A stretch of 25,915 bases of DNA from UMGS1225 sp034086705 (GTDB taxonomy: Bacteria; Bacillota; Clostridia; Oscillospirales; CAG-272), in assembly GCA_034086705.1 (NCBI GenBank), contig JAXDZV010000007.1, positions 1-25,915 on the forward strand, read 5' to 3'. Below the pieces are notes generated by a model. That model worked only from the letters and a program-made list of their open reading frames with translations, was not told the DNA's origin and made no database searches. The position numbers and the translations under genes were made by a program. Of the stretch, positions 15,537-22,378 are shown one piece after another; positions within the stretch are counted from its first letter, which is position 1, and each line of letters begins with the position of its first letter.

Positions 15537-15854
15537 TTAGAGCACTTTGCCGCACTTTGCGCACACACGAGCTTTCTTACCGTCTTTATCAACGGTCATT
15601 TTCGTACGAACGCCTTTGCCGCATTTGTCGCAATACAACTGAACTTTGGATGCATACATTGCACCCTCAACCTTAATAATTCCGCCGCTTTCTCCCTGTT
15701 TGCGGGGTTTGACATGTTTGGATACGATGCCCGCACCCTCAACAATTACTTTCCCCTCAGCCGGAGAAGCTTCTAAAACTTTTCCCTTTTTTCCCTTATC
15801 GTCTCCGGAAATAACGATAACGGAATCGCCTTTTTTAATATGAAGCGCTTTCAT
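15537..15854 (-). CDS. rplX: 50S ribosomal protein L24 (uL24) with CxxC pairs
   Basis: Assembly initiator of the 50S subunit, binding 23S domain I; a KOW-motif protein. 105 residues. KKGDSVIVISGDDKGKKGKV is the KOW region, and GIVSKHVKPRKQGESGGII is diagnostic. The C-terminal half carries YCDKCGKG and VCAKCGKV, two CxxC pairs likely to bind zinc, a feature of many Firmicutes L24 proteins. AGGAGG precedes the ATG; 14 nt after rplN. Confidence 0.98.
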   Translation of the reverse strand: MKALHIKKGDSVIVISGDDKGKKGKVLEASPAEGKVIVEGAGIVSKHVKPRKQGESGGIIKVEGAMYASKVQLYCDKCGKGVRTKMTVDKDGKKARVCAKCGKVL

Positions 15855-15868
15855 AATTCGTTACCTCC

Positions 15869-16237
15869 TTACAGAACTTCGGGAGCGAGAGAAAGAATTT
15901 TCAAGTAATCCTTCTCACGCAATTCTCTTGCTACAGGCCCAAAAATACGCGTGCCCGTTGGGTTTTTATCTTCCTTAATAATGACCGCCGCATTATCATC
16001 GAACTTAATCATGGATCCGTCGGCACGACGCAGGCCCTTTCTGGTACGAACGACGACAGCCTTAACAACATCGCCTTTCTTCACCTGACCGTTGGGAGCC
16101 GCTTTCTTGACAGCACAAACAACAACATCGCCAATATTGGCATATCTGCGTCCCGTTCCGCCAAGCACGCGAATACACATGAGCTCTTTTGCACCGGTAT
16201 TATCCGCTACATTGATCAGTGACTGCTGCTGAATCAC
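15869..16237 (-). CDS. rplN: 50S ribosomal protein L14 (uL14)
   Basis: 50S interface protein contacting 16S helix 14. 122 residues, the standard length. MIQQQSLINVADNTGAKELM is the family N-terminus, and GTRIFGPVARELREKDYLKI the C-terminus. The start codon is GTG (16237-16235), with AGGAGG upstream. First gene of the spc segment, 56 nt after rpsQ; no clear separate promoter seen in that gap, so it probably reads through from the S10 segment. Confidence 0.98.
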   Translation of the reverse strand: MIQQQSLINVADNTGAKELMCIRVLGGTGRRYANIGDVVVCAVKKAAPNGQVKKGDVVKAVVVRTRKGLRRADGSMIKFDDNAAVIIKEDKNPTGTRIFGPVARELREKDYLKILSLAPEVL

Positions 16238-16293
16238 GGTTTTATCCTCCTTTTAATTACATCTCACGGAGAGCTGTGCTCCGTACTCTGCAA

Positions 16294-16551
16294 TTATTTT
16301 GCTTTCTCAATGATCGAAACGATTCTCCATCTCTTATCCTTGGACAGGGGTCTTGTTTCCATAATGCTGACCGTATCGCCGACCGAGCACTCATTTTTCT
16401 CGTCGTGCGCCTTGAGACGGATGGTACGCTTGATGACTTTACCGTACAGGGGATGCTTAACGTTGTCAAGCACGGCGACAACAACAGTCTTATCCATCTT
16501 GTCGCTGACGACCTTCCCCACACGGGTCTTTCTCAGGTTTCTTTCTTCCAT
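16294..16551 (-). CDS. rpsQ: 30S ribosomal protein S17 (uS17)
   Basis: Primary 16S rRNA-binding OB-fold protein. 85 residues from ATG 16551 (MEERNLRKTRVGKVVSDKMD). A second ATG two codons earlier (16557) is only 1 nt from AAGGAG, while 16551 is 7 nt from it, so 16551 is preferred. TVVVAVLDNVKHPLYGKVIK and VGDTVSIMETRPLSKDKRWR are diagnostic. Last gene of the S10 segment, 23 nt after rpmC. Confidence 0.97.
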   Translation of the reverse strand: MEERNLRKTRVGKVVSDKMDKTVVVAVLDNVKHPLYGKVIKRTIRLKAHDEKNECSVGDTVSIMETRPLSKDKRWRIVSIIEKAK

Positions 16552-16574
16552 GCTCATTCTCCTTCCCTACGGAC

Positions 16575-16781
16575 TTAGGCGTTCTTCGAGGCATCTGACT
16601 GCTTCTGGCGAAGAACGGTCATCACGCGCGCGATGTCTTTCTTGGTATCGCTGATTACATGTGGATTATCAAGCTGGTTGATCGCGTGCTGGAAGCGCAG
16701 GCGAAAAAGCTCGTCCTTCAGTTCCTTAAACTTCGCCTGAAGTTCAGCTACGGACATATCTCTGAGTTCCTTTGCTTTCAC
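16575..16781 (-). CDS. rpmC: 50S ribosomal protein L29 (uL29)
   Basis: Small helical-hairpin protein at the peptide exit, part of the trigger-factor and SRP docking site with L23. 68 residues. MKAKELRDMSVAELQAKFKE and ELFRLRFQHAINQLDNPHVI are diagnostic. GTG start at 16781, 3 nt after the rplP stop; the GGAGG site lies inside the last rplP codons (which encode EAEEE), so translation is probably coupled. Confidence 0.97.
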   Translation of the reverse strand: MKAKELRDMSVAELQAKFKELKDELFRLRFQHAINQLDNPHVISDTKKDIARVMTVLRQKQSDASKNA

Positions 16782-16784
16782 GGC

Positions 16785-17210
16785 TTACTCCTCCTCTGCT
16801 TCGGTTTCTTTCACAACAAACTTTGTCTTGATCGGAAGTTTGTGCCCCGCAAGGCGCATCGCCTCACGTGCTGTTTCTTCACTGACGCCGTCCATCTCGA
16901 ACATCACTCTGCCGGGCTTAACTACTGCAACCCAATATTCAGGGGAACCTTTACCAGAACCCATACGGGTTTCTGCCGGTTTCTCAGTAATCGGCTTATC
17001 CGGAAAAATCTTGATCCATACTTGACCGCCACGACGAATATAGCGCGTCATAGCAATACGGGCTGCTTCAATCTGTTGGCTAGTGATCCAGGCAGGCTCC
17101 AGAGCGACTAAACCGTACTGGCCGTTGGAAACAGTGTTTCCGCGATAAGCTTTACCGGTCAATCTACCTCTGTGTACGCGTCTGTATTTTACTCTCTTAG
17201 GCAATAACAT
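16785..17210 (-). CDS. rplP: 50S ribosomal protein L16 (uL16)
   Basis: 50S protein near the peptidyl-transferase centre and A-site tRNA. 141 residues. MLLPKRVKYRRVHRGRLTGK opens the protein; GQVWIKIFPDKPITEKPAET and RMGSGKGSPEYWVAVVKPGR are diagnostic. The ATG overlaps the rpsC stop by one base (TAATG), so the two are translationally coupled. Confidence 0.98.
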   Translation of the reverse strand: MLLPKRVKYRRVHRGRLTGKAYRGNTVSNGQYGLVALEPAWITSQQIEAARIAMTRYIRRGGQVWIKIFPDKPITEKPAETRMGSGKGSPEYWVAVVKPGRVMFEMDGVSEETAREAMRLAGHKLPIKTKFVVKETEAEEE

Positions 17211-18031
17211 TACTTGCTGCCTCCTTCTCTGGGGGTTCTCGGCGTGCGGTCACCATATCGGCGCGGCTGTCCGTCCCGGCGCTGAAAGTTACCACGATTG
17301 TCCGAACGGCCGCCGTCACGTCCACCTGCGTTGCTGCGTGGCCGACGATTCTGATACTCATTGCGACGCGGACGATCCTCTTTGCGCGGGCGATTAGTTC
17401 CCTCCGCAAGAACTTCACCTTTGTACACCCAAACTTTGACACCGATTTTACCATATGTGGTATTGGCTTCCCAGAAACCATAATCGATATCGGCTCTGAG
17501 CGTCTGCAGCGGAATCGTTCCCTCATGATAATGCTCTGTGCGCGCAATCTCGGCGCCACCCAAACGGCCGGAAACAGACACCTTGATACCTTTTGCGCCC
17601 AAACGCATCGTTCTGCCAATTGCCATCTTCATAGCGCGGCGGAAAGAGGTTCTCTTTTCAAGCTGGCTGGCAATATTCTCAGCAATCAGCTGTGCATCCA
17701 AGTCCGGAGATTTGATTTCGACTACATTGACAGAAACAGGCTTTTTGACAATCGCTTCGCACTCTGTGCGCAGCTTTTCAATTTCAGATCCACCGCGTCC
17801 GATAACCATACCGGGTTTTGCACAGTGGATGAAAACACGTACTCTGGCACTGTCGCGCTCGATTTCAATTTTCGGAACACCGGCAAGCTGTAATTTCTTC
17901 TTCAAATATTTTCTCAGGTTATAATCAGAAACCAACGTGTCGCCAAATTCTTTGTCTTCCACAAACCATCTGGAGTCCCAGTTTTTAATAACACCAACAC
18001 GCAGACCGTGCGGATTCACTTTCTGACCCAT
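17210..18031 (-). CDS. rpsC: 30S ribosomal protein S3 (uS3) with Arg-rich C-terminal tail
   Basis: 30S protein at the mRNA entry channel with helicase activity together with S4 and S5. 273 residues against about 210-230 in many bacteria. KH domain with VIGRGGSEIEKLRTECEAIV (GxxG loop); C-domain with GRLGGAEIARTEHYHEGTIP and LRADIDYGFWEANTTYGKIG. From about residue 214 a tail of about 60 residues rich in Arg, Gly, Asn and Asp (RPRRNEYQNRRPRSNAGGRD; FQRRDGQPRRYGDRTPR) is probably disordered and RNA-binding. Its last base is shared with the rplP start. Confidence 0.98.
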   Translation of the reverse strand: MGQKVNPHGLRVGVIKNWDSRWFVEDKEFGDTLVSDYNLRKYLKKKLQLAGVPKIEIERDSARVRVFIHCAKPGMVIGRGGSEIEKLRTECEAIVKKPVSVNVVEIKSPDLDAQLIAENIASQLEKRTSFRRAMKMAIGRTMRLGAKGIKVSVSGRLGGAEIARTEHYHEGTIPLQTLRADIDYGFWEANTTYGKIGVKVWVYKGEVLAEGTNRPRKEDRPRRNEYQNRRPRSNAGGRDGGRSDNRGNFQRRDGQPRRYGDRTPRTPREGGSK

Positions 18032-18055
18032 ATTCGCTTATCCTCCTTCTGTGTG

Positions 18056-18391
18056 TTATTCTTTTTCCGCAACCGCAAGGGTTACGTGGCTGGTTCTCTT
18101 CAGAATACGATTGCCGCTGCCTTTAGCGCGGGGCATCATACGCTTCAATGTCGGTCCAGGGCAAACGAAGCATTCGGAAACATACAGCCTTGAGGGCTCC
18201 ATGCCAAAATTGTTCTCCGCATTCGCCATCGCGCTTTTAAGCAGCTTAATCAAATCTTCACTCGCCGCTTTGCGCGTGTTCGTCAGAATTGCCATCGCCA
18301 GGTCAGCATCCTTGCCTCTAATCAGGTCAAGAACTACCTTTACCTTGCGCGGGGAAATTCTGAGATATTTCAGGTAAGCTTTTGCTTCCAT
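18056..18391 (-). CDS. rplV: 50S ribosomal protein L22 (uL22)
   Basis: Lines the peptide exit tunnel with L4; its beta-hairpin is a site of macrolide resistance mutations. 111 residues. MEAKAYLKYLRISPRKVKVV and LYVSECFVCPGPTLKRMMPR are diagnostic; the hairpin tip region RAKGSGNRILKRTSHVTLAV is intact. 49 nt after rpsS. Confidence 0.98.
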   Translation of the reverse strand: MEAKAYLKYLRISPRKVKVVLDLIRGKDADLAMAILTNTRKAASEDLIKLLKSAMANAENNFGMEPSRLYVSECFVCPGPTLKRMMPRAKGSGNRILKRTSHVTLAVAEKE

Positions 18392-18440
18392 TTTCTGTTT
18401 TTTCCTCCTATCGCTTGTTTACGAAACAGGTATTCTCGCC

Positions 18441-18722
18441 TTATTTACCGTTGTTGGACGTCTTGCTTCCAGCATGGCCCTTGAAAGTTCTGGTGGGAGC
18501 AAACTCACCGAGCTTATGCCCGACCATATCTTCCGTCACATATACCGGAACATGCTTTTTACCGTCATGCACGGCAATTGTGTGCCCGATAAATTCAGGA
18601 AAAACCGTTGACGCACGGGACCAGGTTTTAATCACCTGTTTGTCGCCCTTTTCATTCATCGCAACGATACGTGCATACAGTTTCGCTTCAACGAAGGGTC
18701 CTTTTTTCAGACTTCTGCTCAT
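18441..18722 (-). CDS. rpsS: 30S ribosomal protein S19 (uS19)
   Basis: 30S head protein bridging to the 50S central protuberance with S13. 93 residues. MSRSLKKGPFVEAKLYARIV, KTWSRASTVFPEFIGHTIAV and the C-terminal KLGEFAPTRTFKGHAG are diagnostic. 16 nt after rplB; a ribosome binding site (TTAGGAGGGAACG) precedes the ATG. Confidence 0.98.
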   Translation of the reverse strand: MSRSLKKGPFVEAKLYARIVAMNEKGDKQVIKTWSRASTVFPEFIGHTIAVHDGKKHVPVYVTEDMVGHKLGEFAPTRTFKGHAGSKTSNNGK

Positions 18723-18738
18723 ATTCGTTCCCTCCTAA

Positions 18739-19572
18739 TTACTTGCTGTTTCTGTGTTTGACGATAAACTTCTCGGTACGAGCCTTCTTGTTTCTCGTCT
18801 TATACCCATTGGTCGGCTTGCCCCACGGCGTCACCGGAGACGGTCGACCGATCGGCGAACGACCTTCACCGCCACCGTGAGGGTGATCGCAGGGGTTCAT
18901 AACAGAACCGCGAACCGTCGGACGAATGCCGCGATGGCGGGTTTTACCGGCTTTTCCGATTTTAACGTTCTCATGGTCAATATTGCTGACCTGGCCGATG
19001 GTCGCCTTACAATCCAAACGAACAATGCGAACTTCGCCGGAGGGCAGACGAATCTGCGCCATGCCGTTTTCTTTCGCCATCAGTTGTGCAGCACAACCGG
19101 CACTACGCACAAGCTGGCCACCTTTCCCGGGGTACAACTCAATATTGTAAATCACCGTACCGGCAGGAATGTTTGCCAACGGCAACGTATTGCCGGGTTT
19201 GATGTCTGCATTCGGCCCGGAATAAATAACGTCTCCGTCAGTCAAGCCGACAGGTGCTATTACGTATTTCTTCGTACCGTCTTCATACTGTACCAGTGCG
19301 ATATATGCCGTACGGTTGGGATCGTATTCAATACCGATAACCTTCGCCGGCGCATCTTGCATGTTCCGCTTGAAATCAATAATGCGGTACTTCTGCTTGT
19401 TACCGCCTCCGTGGTGCCGTACGGTAATTTTTCCGTAGCTATTGCGACCGGCATGCTTCTTTTTGATTTCAATCAGACTTCTCTCGGGAGTCTTCTTGGT
19501 AATCTCGGCAAAATCCGGCACGGACATATGCCGTCTTGCCGGTGTTGTGGGTTTGTACTTCTTTGTAGCCAT
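18739..19572 (-). CDS. rplB: 50S ribosomal protein L2 (uL2)
   Basis: Essential for subunit association and peptidyl-transferase activity. 277 residues, full length. KKYKPTTPARRHMSVPDFAE is the family N-terminus; GRNSYGKITVRHHGGGNKQK and the conserved active-centre loop VMNPCDHPHGGGEGRSPIGR (containing the near-invariant His) are present. Lies 21 nt after rplW and 16 nt before rpsS. Confidence 0.99.
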   Translation of the reverse strand: MATKKYKPTTPARRHMSVPDFAEITKKTPERSLIEIKKKHAGRNSYGKITVRHHGGGNKQKYRIIDFKRNMQDAPAKVIGIEYDPNRTAYIALVQYEDGTKKYVIAPVGLTDGDVIYSGPNADIKPGNTLPLANIPAGTVIYNIELYPGKGGQLVRSAGCAAQLMAKENGMAQIRLPSGEVRIVRLDCKATIGQVSNIDHENVKIGKAGKTRHRGIRPTVRGSVMNPCDHPHGGGEGRSPIGRPSPVTPWGKPTNGYKTRNKKARTEKFIVKHRNSK

Positions 19573-19593
19573 TTTTCAACTCTCCTTCCAAAC

Positions 19594-19887
19594 TCACATC
19601 ATTCCGTCAAAGAATTCGATGGTCTTGGAATCTGCGGTCAGCGTAACAACCGCTTTCTTCCATGCCTTGGTATACCCCTGGTGATACCCGACTCTTTTCG
19701 GTTTTCTCTTTACATTGATCGTGTTGACGCTCGCAACACTGACTTTGAACATCGTTTCAACCGCCTGGGCAATTTCCGGTTTGGTAGCGGTTTTCAAAAC
19801 CTCGAAGCAATACCGCTTTTCGGTTGACATCGCCATGCTTTTTTCGGAAATAATCGGTCTTACGATAATATCCTGAATGGACTTCAT
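19594..19887 (-). CDS. rplW: 50S ribosomal protein L23 (uL23)
   Basis: Exit-tunnel protein that docks trigger factor and SRP. 97 residues. MKSIQDIIVRPIISEKSMAM and VKRKPKRVGYHQGYTKAWKK are diagnostic. Its start overlaps the rplD stop by four bases (ATGA), which indicates translational coupling. Confidence 0.98.
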   Translation of the reverse strand: MKSIQDIIVRPIISEKSMAMSTEKRYCFEVLKTATKPEIAQAVETMFKVSVASVNTINVKRKPKRVGYHQGYTKAWKKAVVTLTADSKTIEFFDGMM

Positions 19888-20507
19888 GCGTACACCTCCT
19901 CGATCTTTTCAGCAGCCGCTTTCGCAACAACGAACAGACCGCAGTTAAGAATATCGTAGACGTTGATGGTGTTGACATATGCAATCTTCACGCCTTCGAT
20001 ATTGGAAAGGCTCTTATACACTTTATCATCCTTTTCCGCAAGCACAACCAACGCCTTCTTTTCAAAGCCAATGGCCTTGAGCATATCAGACATCACACGT
20101 GTTTTATATGCCTGCGCCGCAATCGCATCCACAACGACCATTTCGCCACAGGCAACTTTCGCGCTCAAAGCGCTCTGCAGTGCAACCCGCTTTGTCTTCT
20201 TATTCATGCTAACCCGATAGGATCTGGGCTTGGGCCCAAGAGCTACACCACCATGGGTCCACTGCGGAGAACGCGTAGAACCTTGTCTTGCGCGGCCGGT
20301 TCCCTTTTGACGCCACGGCTTAATGCCGCCTCCGGAAACTTCGGCTCTTGTGAGGGTGGATTGTGTGCCCTGTCGTTGATTCAGTAAATATGCCCGAACT
20401 GCGGCGTGGAGAACTGCTTCGTTGACGGCGGCTCCGAACACCTTTTCGGACAGCTCCATGGAGCCAACTTCCTTGCCCGCCATATTAACAACCTTTACAC
20501 TTGGCAT
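19884..20507 (-). CDS. rplD: 50S ribosomal protein L4 (uL4)
   Basis: Exit-tunnel protein; in E. coli it also represses its own S10 operon by acting on the leader RNA. 207 residues. The tunnel loop GGGIKPWRQKGTGRARQGST and SPQWTHGGVALGPKPRSYRV are diagnostic. Starts 19 nt after rplC. L4 is the obvious candidate ligand for the long structured leader at 21559-21869, but that is inference from E. coli; B. subtilis S10 control is reported to differ. Confidence 0.98.
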   Translation of the reverse strand: MPSVKVVNMAGKEVGSMELSEKVFGAAVNEAVLHAAVRAYLLNQRQGTQSTLTRAEVSGGGIKPWRQKGTGRARQGSTRSPQWTHGGVALGPKPRSYRVSMNKKTKRVALQSALSAKVACGEMVVVDAIAAQAYKTRVMSDMLKAIGFEKKALVVLAEKDDKVYKSLSNIEGVKIAYVNTINVYDILNCGLFVVAKAAAEKIEEVYA

Positions 20508-20526
20508 TTTTGTTTCCTCCTTCCGC

Positions 20527-21159
20527 TTATGCTTTCACCGTGTTGCGGAGAAACACAATGTTGCCGCGGGAGCCAGGAACAGCGCCCTTGACTGCAATCA
20601 AGTTGTTTTCCGCATCTACACGGACGACCTCAAGATTCAAAACGGTGACCTGCTCGTTACCGTACTGTCCAGCCATCTTTTTGTTTTTGAATACACGGCT
20701 CGGAGAAGAGTTCGCACCCATTGAGCCGACTTCGCGATGCACAGGACCTGTGCCATGCGTCATCTTCAAAATGTGATGATTCCATCTTTTAATTGCTCCT
20801 GTATAACCGTGTCCTTTGGAGGTGCCTGTCACATCTACAGATTCTCCCGCCGCAAATACGTCTGCGCCGATAACGTCTCCGACGTTCATTTCGCTGGCGT
20901 TCGCAAGACGGAATTCTTTCAGATGCTTCTTATAAGGAACATTTGCTTTTTGAAAATGCCCTTTCTGCGCCTTTGTTAGATGTTTCTCCGTAACGTCAGC
21001 AAAGCCAAGCTGTACGGCGTCATATCCGTCATTTGCAACGGTCTTCTTCTGCACGACTACGCACGGGCCGGCTTCAATCAAGGTCACGGGAATGACATTG
21101 CCGATCTCATCAAAGATCTGTGTCATACCAAGTTTTTTTCCGATAATGCCTTTTTTCAT
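20527..21159 (-). CDS. rplC: 50S ribosomal protein L3 (uL3)
   Basis: Early-assembly 50S protein reaching the peptidyl-transferase centre. 210 residues. MKKGIIGKKLGMTQIFDEIG is the family start; TGTSKGHGYTGAIKRWNHHI, GPVHREVGSMGANSSPSRVF and KKMAGQYGNEQVTVLNLEVV are diagnostic. AGGAGG precedes the ATG. The 87-nt gap after rpsJ is longer than most in the cluster; I see no strong structure there. Confidence 0.99.
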   Translation of the reverse strand: MKKGIIGKKLGMTQIFDEIGNVIPVTLIEAGPCVVVQKKTVANDGYDAVQLGFADVTEKHLTKAQKGHFQKANVPYKKHLKEFRLANASEMNVGDVIGADVFAAGESVDVTGTSKGHGYTGAIKRWNHHILKMTHGTGPVHREVGSMGANSSPSRVFKNKKMAGQYGNEQVTVLNLEVVRVDAENNLIAVKGAVPGSRGNIVFLRNTVKA

Positions 21160-21246
21160 TTTCTGTTTCCTCCTGTTGTGTTATTGGTTGGCGTCCTGTC
21201 GCAAGGCAGCGCCAACATGACCAACATCAAGACTGAGCCGCTCGGA

Positions 21247-21558
21247 TTACAGCTTAATCTCGATTTCAACTCCCGCCGGGAGTTCGAGAGTGTTCAACGC
21301 TTCCACTGCCTTTGCAGAGGGCTTGATCACGTCGATCAATCTCTTGTGAGTTCTCATCTCAAACTGCTCACGGCTGTCCTTATATTTATGGACGGCACGC
21401 AAAATCGTAACGATTTCCTTCTCCGTGGGAAGCGGAATCGGGCCGGAAACGGTTGCACCGTTTCTCTTTGCGGTCTCAACGATTTTTTCTGAAGCCTGAT
21501 CAACCAGCGTATGATCATAGCTCTTCAGTCTGATTCTGATTTTCTCCGTTACTGCCAC
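21247..21558 (-). CDS. rpsJ: 30S ribosomal protein S10 (uS10)
   Basis: 30S head protein, also the NusE factor of transcription antitermination. 103 residues from GTG 21558, with AGGAGG (21572-21567) 8 nt upstream; the open frame extends much further but has no S10 homology there. AVTEKIRIRLKSYDHTLVDQ, VSGPIPLPTEKEIVTILRAV and EQFEMRTHKRLIDVIKPSAK are diagnostic. First gene of the cluster. No tuf, fusA, rpsG or rpsL is found upstream; a divergent gene starts there instead, so the str operon is not adjacent. Confidence 0.98.
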   Translation of the reverse strand: MAVTEKIRIRLKSYDHTLVDQASEKIVETAKRNGATVSGPIPLPTEKEIVTILRAVHKYKDSREQFEMRTHKRLIDVIKPSAKAVEALNTLELPAGVEIEIKL

Positions 21559-21869
21559 TTGGTTTTCCTCCTTTTGAATTGTGCTTTTCCAAGGACATTG
21601 CCCGCGCGTCAGCGTACCACGGCAGCATCCGCGATGTGACTGACGTTCGAACTGCATTTTTACACGATACCGTGTGTTTCTTTTCTTGCCATACAAAAGA
21701 GGAATCCTTTTCTCAGCATTCACCAATGCTGAGAAAGATTCCCGGTTGCAAGCACGGCAAGAAATTGCCACAATTTCGTAAAATGCTGTCGCCCGGTTCA
21801 ATATCGGACATACTCCGCGGAAATTCCCTGCAAATATGCAGCAACCTCCCGCATCATCGCACATCAAGC
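21559..21869 (-). promoter_or_regulatory. Long 5' leader of the S10 operon with attenuator-like hairpin
   Basis: About 310 nt separate the predicted start site (near 21869) from rpsJ. It holds an 18-bp hairpin (21701-21720 with 21725-21742, two extra bases on the 3' arm of the transcript, 4-nt loop) followed in the transcript by TCTTTTGTATGG, terminator-like with a short U-tract. Closer to rpsJ, CGTCAG 21607-21612 pairs with 21640-21645 around a further small stem (CATC/GATG). A long structured leader is expected for S10 operons. The ligand is unknown. Confidence 0.6.
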
Positions 21870-21875
21870 TTTGAT

Positions 21876-21904
21876 ATTTTACCATATATCAACGGGAAAA
21901 GCAA
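21876..21904 (-). promoter_or_regulatory. Main promoter of the S10-spc-alpha cluster
   Basis: Minus-strand TTGCTT (21904-21899), 17 nt, then TAAAAT (21881-21876) preceded by TGG, an extended -10. Transcription would start near 21869. It is the only strong promoter-like sequence found between rpsJ and the divergent gene for this strand. Confidence 0.65.
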
Positions 21905-22041
21905 GAGTTTACTGCACTTTCTTTTTGCTTTCTGTTTTCATTGAATGTAGAAATTTCGAAAGTATTTTAGATACTTTTTGTTCATTATAACGAATCAAAA
22001 GAAAAAACTTTTTGTATCACAGCTTTTTTTAACGTGTAGAC

Positions 22042-22070
22042 TATACATTCTCGTTAAATTGTGATATACT
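22042..22070 (+). promoter_or_regulatory. Promoter of the TSCPD-phosphoglucomutase unit
   Basis: TATACA (22042-22047), 17 nt, TATACT (22065-22070) with TGA directly before it, an extended -10. It lies about 35 nt before the first ATG. The DNA between this and the S10 promoter (21905-22041) is AT-rich; it has only a weak 7-bp hairpin (21959-21965/21971-21977). Confidence 0.55.
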
Positions 22071-22104
22071 GATTTTATAAGTTTTTCAAACGGATGGTGA
22101 AAAA

Positions 22105-22374
22105 ATGGAGAAGTTGTTCACATACAAAACAAGAGGTGTTTGCTCCTCTGCAATTGACATTGTTTTGGACGAGCACGCTGTTATACAGTCTGTTCGCTTT
22201 CACGGTGGATGCTCCGGCAATACGCAAGGGGTCGCTCGGCTTGTCAGCGGCATGCCCGCAGCAGAAGCTATTCAACGGTTACGTGGCATTCGCTGCGGGT
22301 TCAAACAAACGTCCTGCCCGGATCAGTTGGCACAGGCCTTGCAAAGTATGCTGCAAACACAATTGGAGGAATGA
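22105..22374 (+). CDS. TSCPD-domain protein of unknown function
   Basis: A small protein of 89 residues ending its conserved part with the motif TSCPD (residues 69-73), which names the family; similar domains occur at the C-terminus of some B12-dependent ribonucleotide reductases and as free-standing proteins in Firmicutes. Cysteines at 13 (GVCSSAI), 36 (FHGGCSGNTQG), 64 (GIRCGFKQ) and 71 could form a metal site; this is inference. No signal peptide or membrane segment. It overlaps nothing and is followed after 4 nt by the phosphoglucomutase start, whose ribosome binding site lies in its last codons, so the two are an operon. The biochemical role is unknown. Confidence 0.85.
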   Translation: MEKLFTYKTRGVCSSAIDIVLDEHAVIQSVRFHGGCSGNTQGVARLVSGMPAAEAIQRLRGIRCGFKQTSCPDQLAQALQSMLQTQLEE

Positions 22375-22378
22375 ATAG

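Noticed and set aside
21559..21885. Long N-terminal extension of the rpsJ frame
   Set aside because: It overlaps the leader hairpins, has no S10 similarity and the GTG 21558 has an ideal ribosome binding site.
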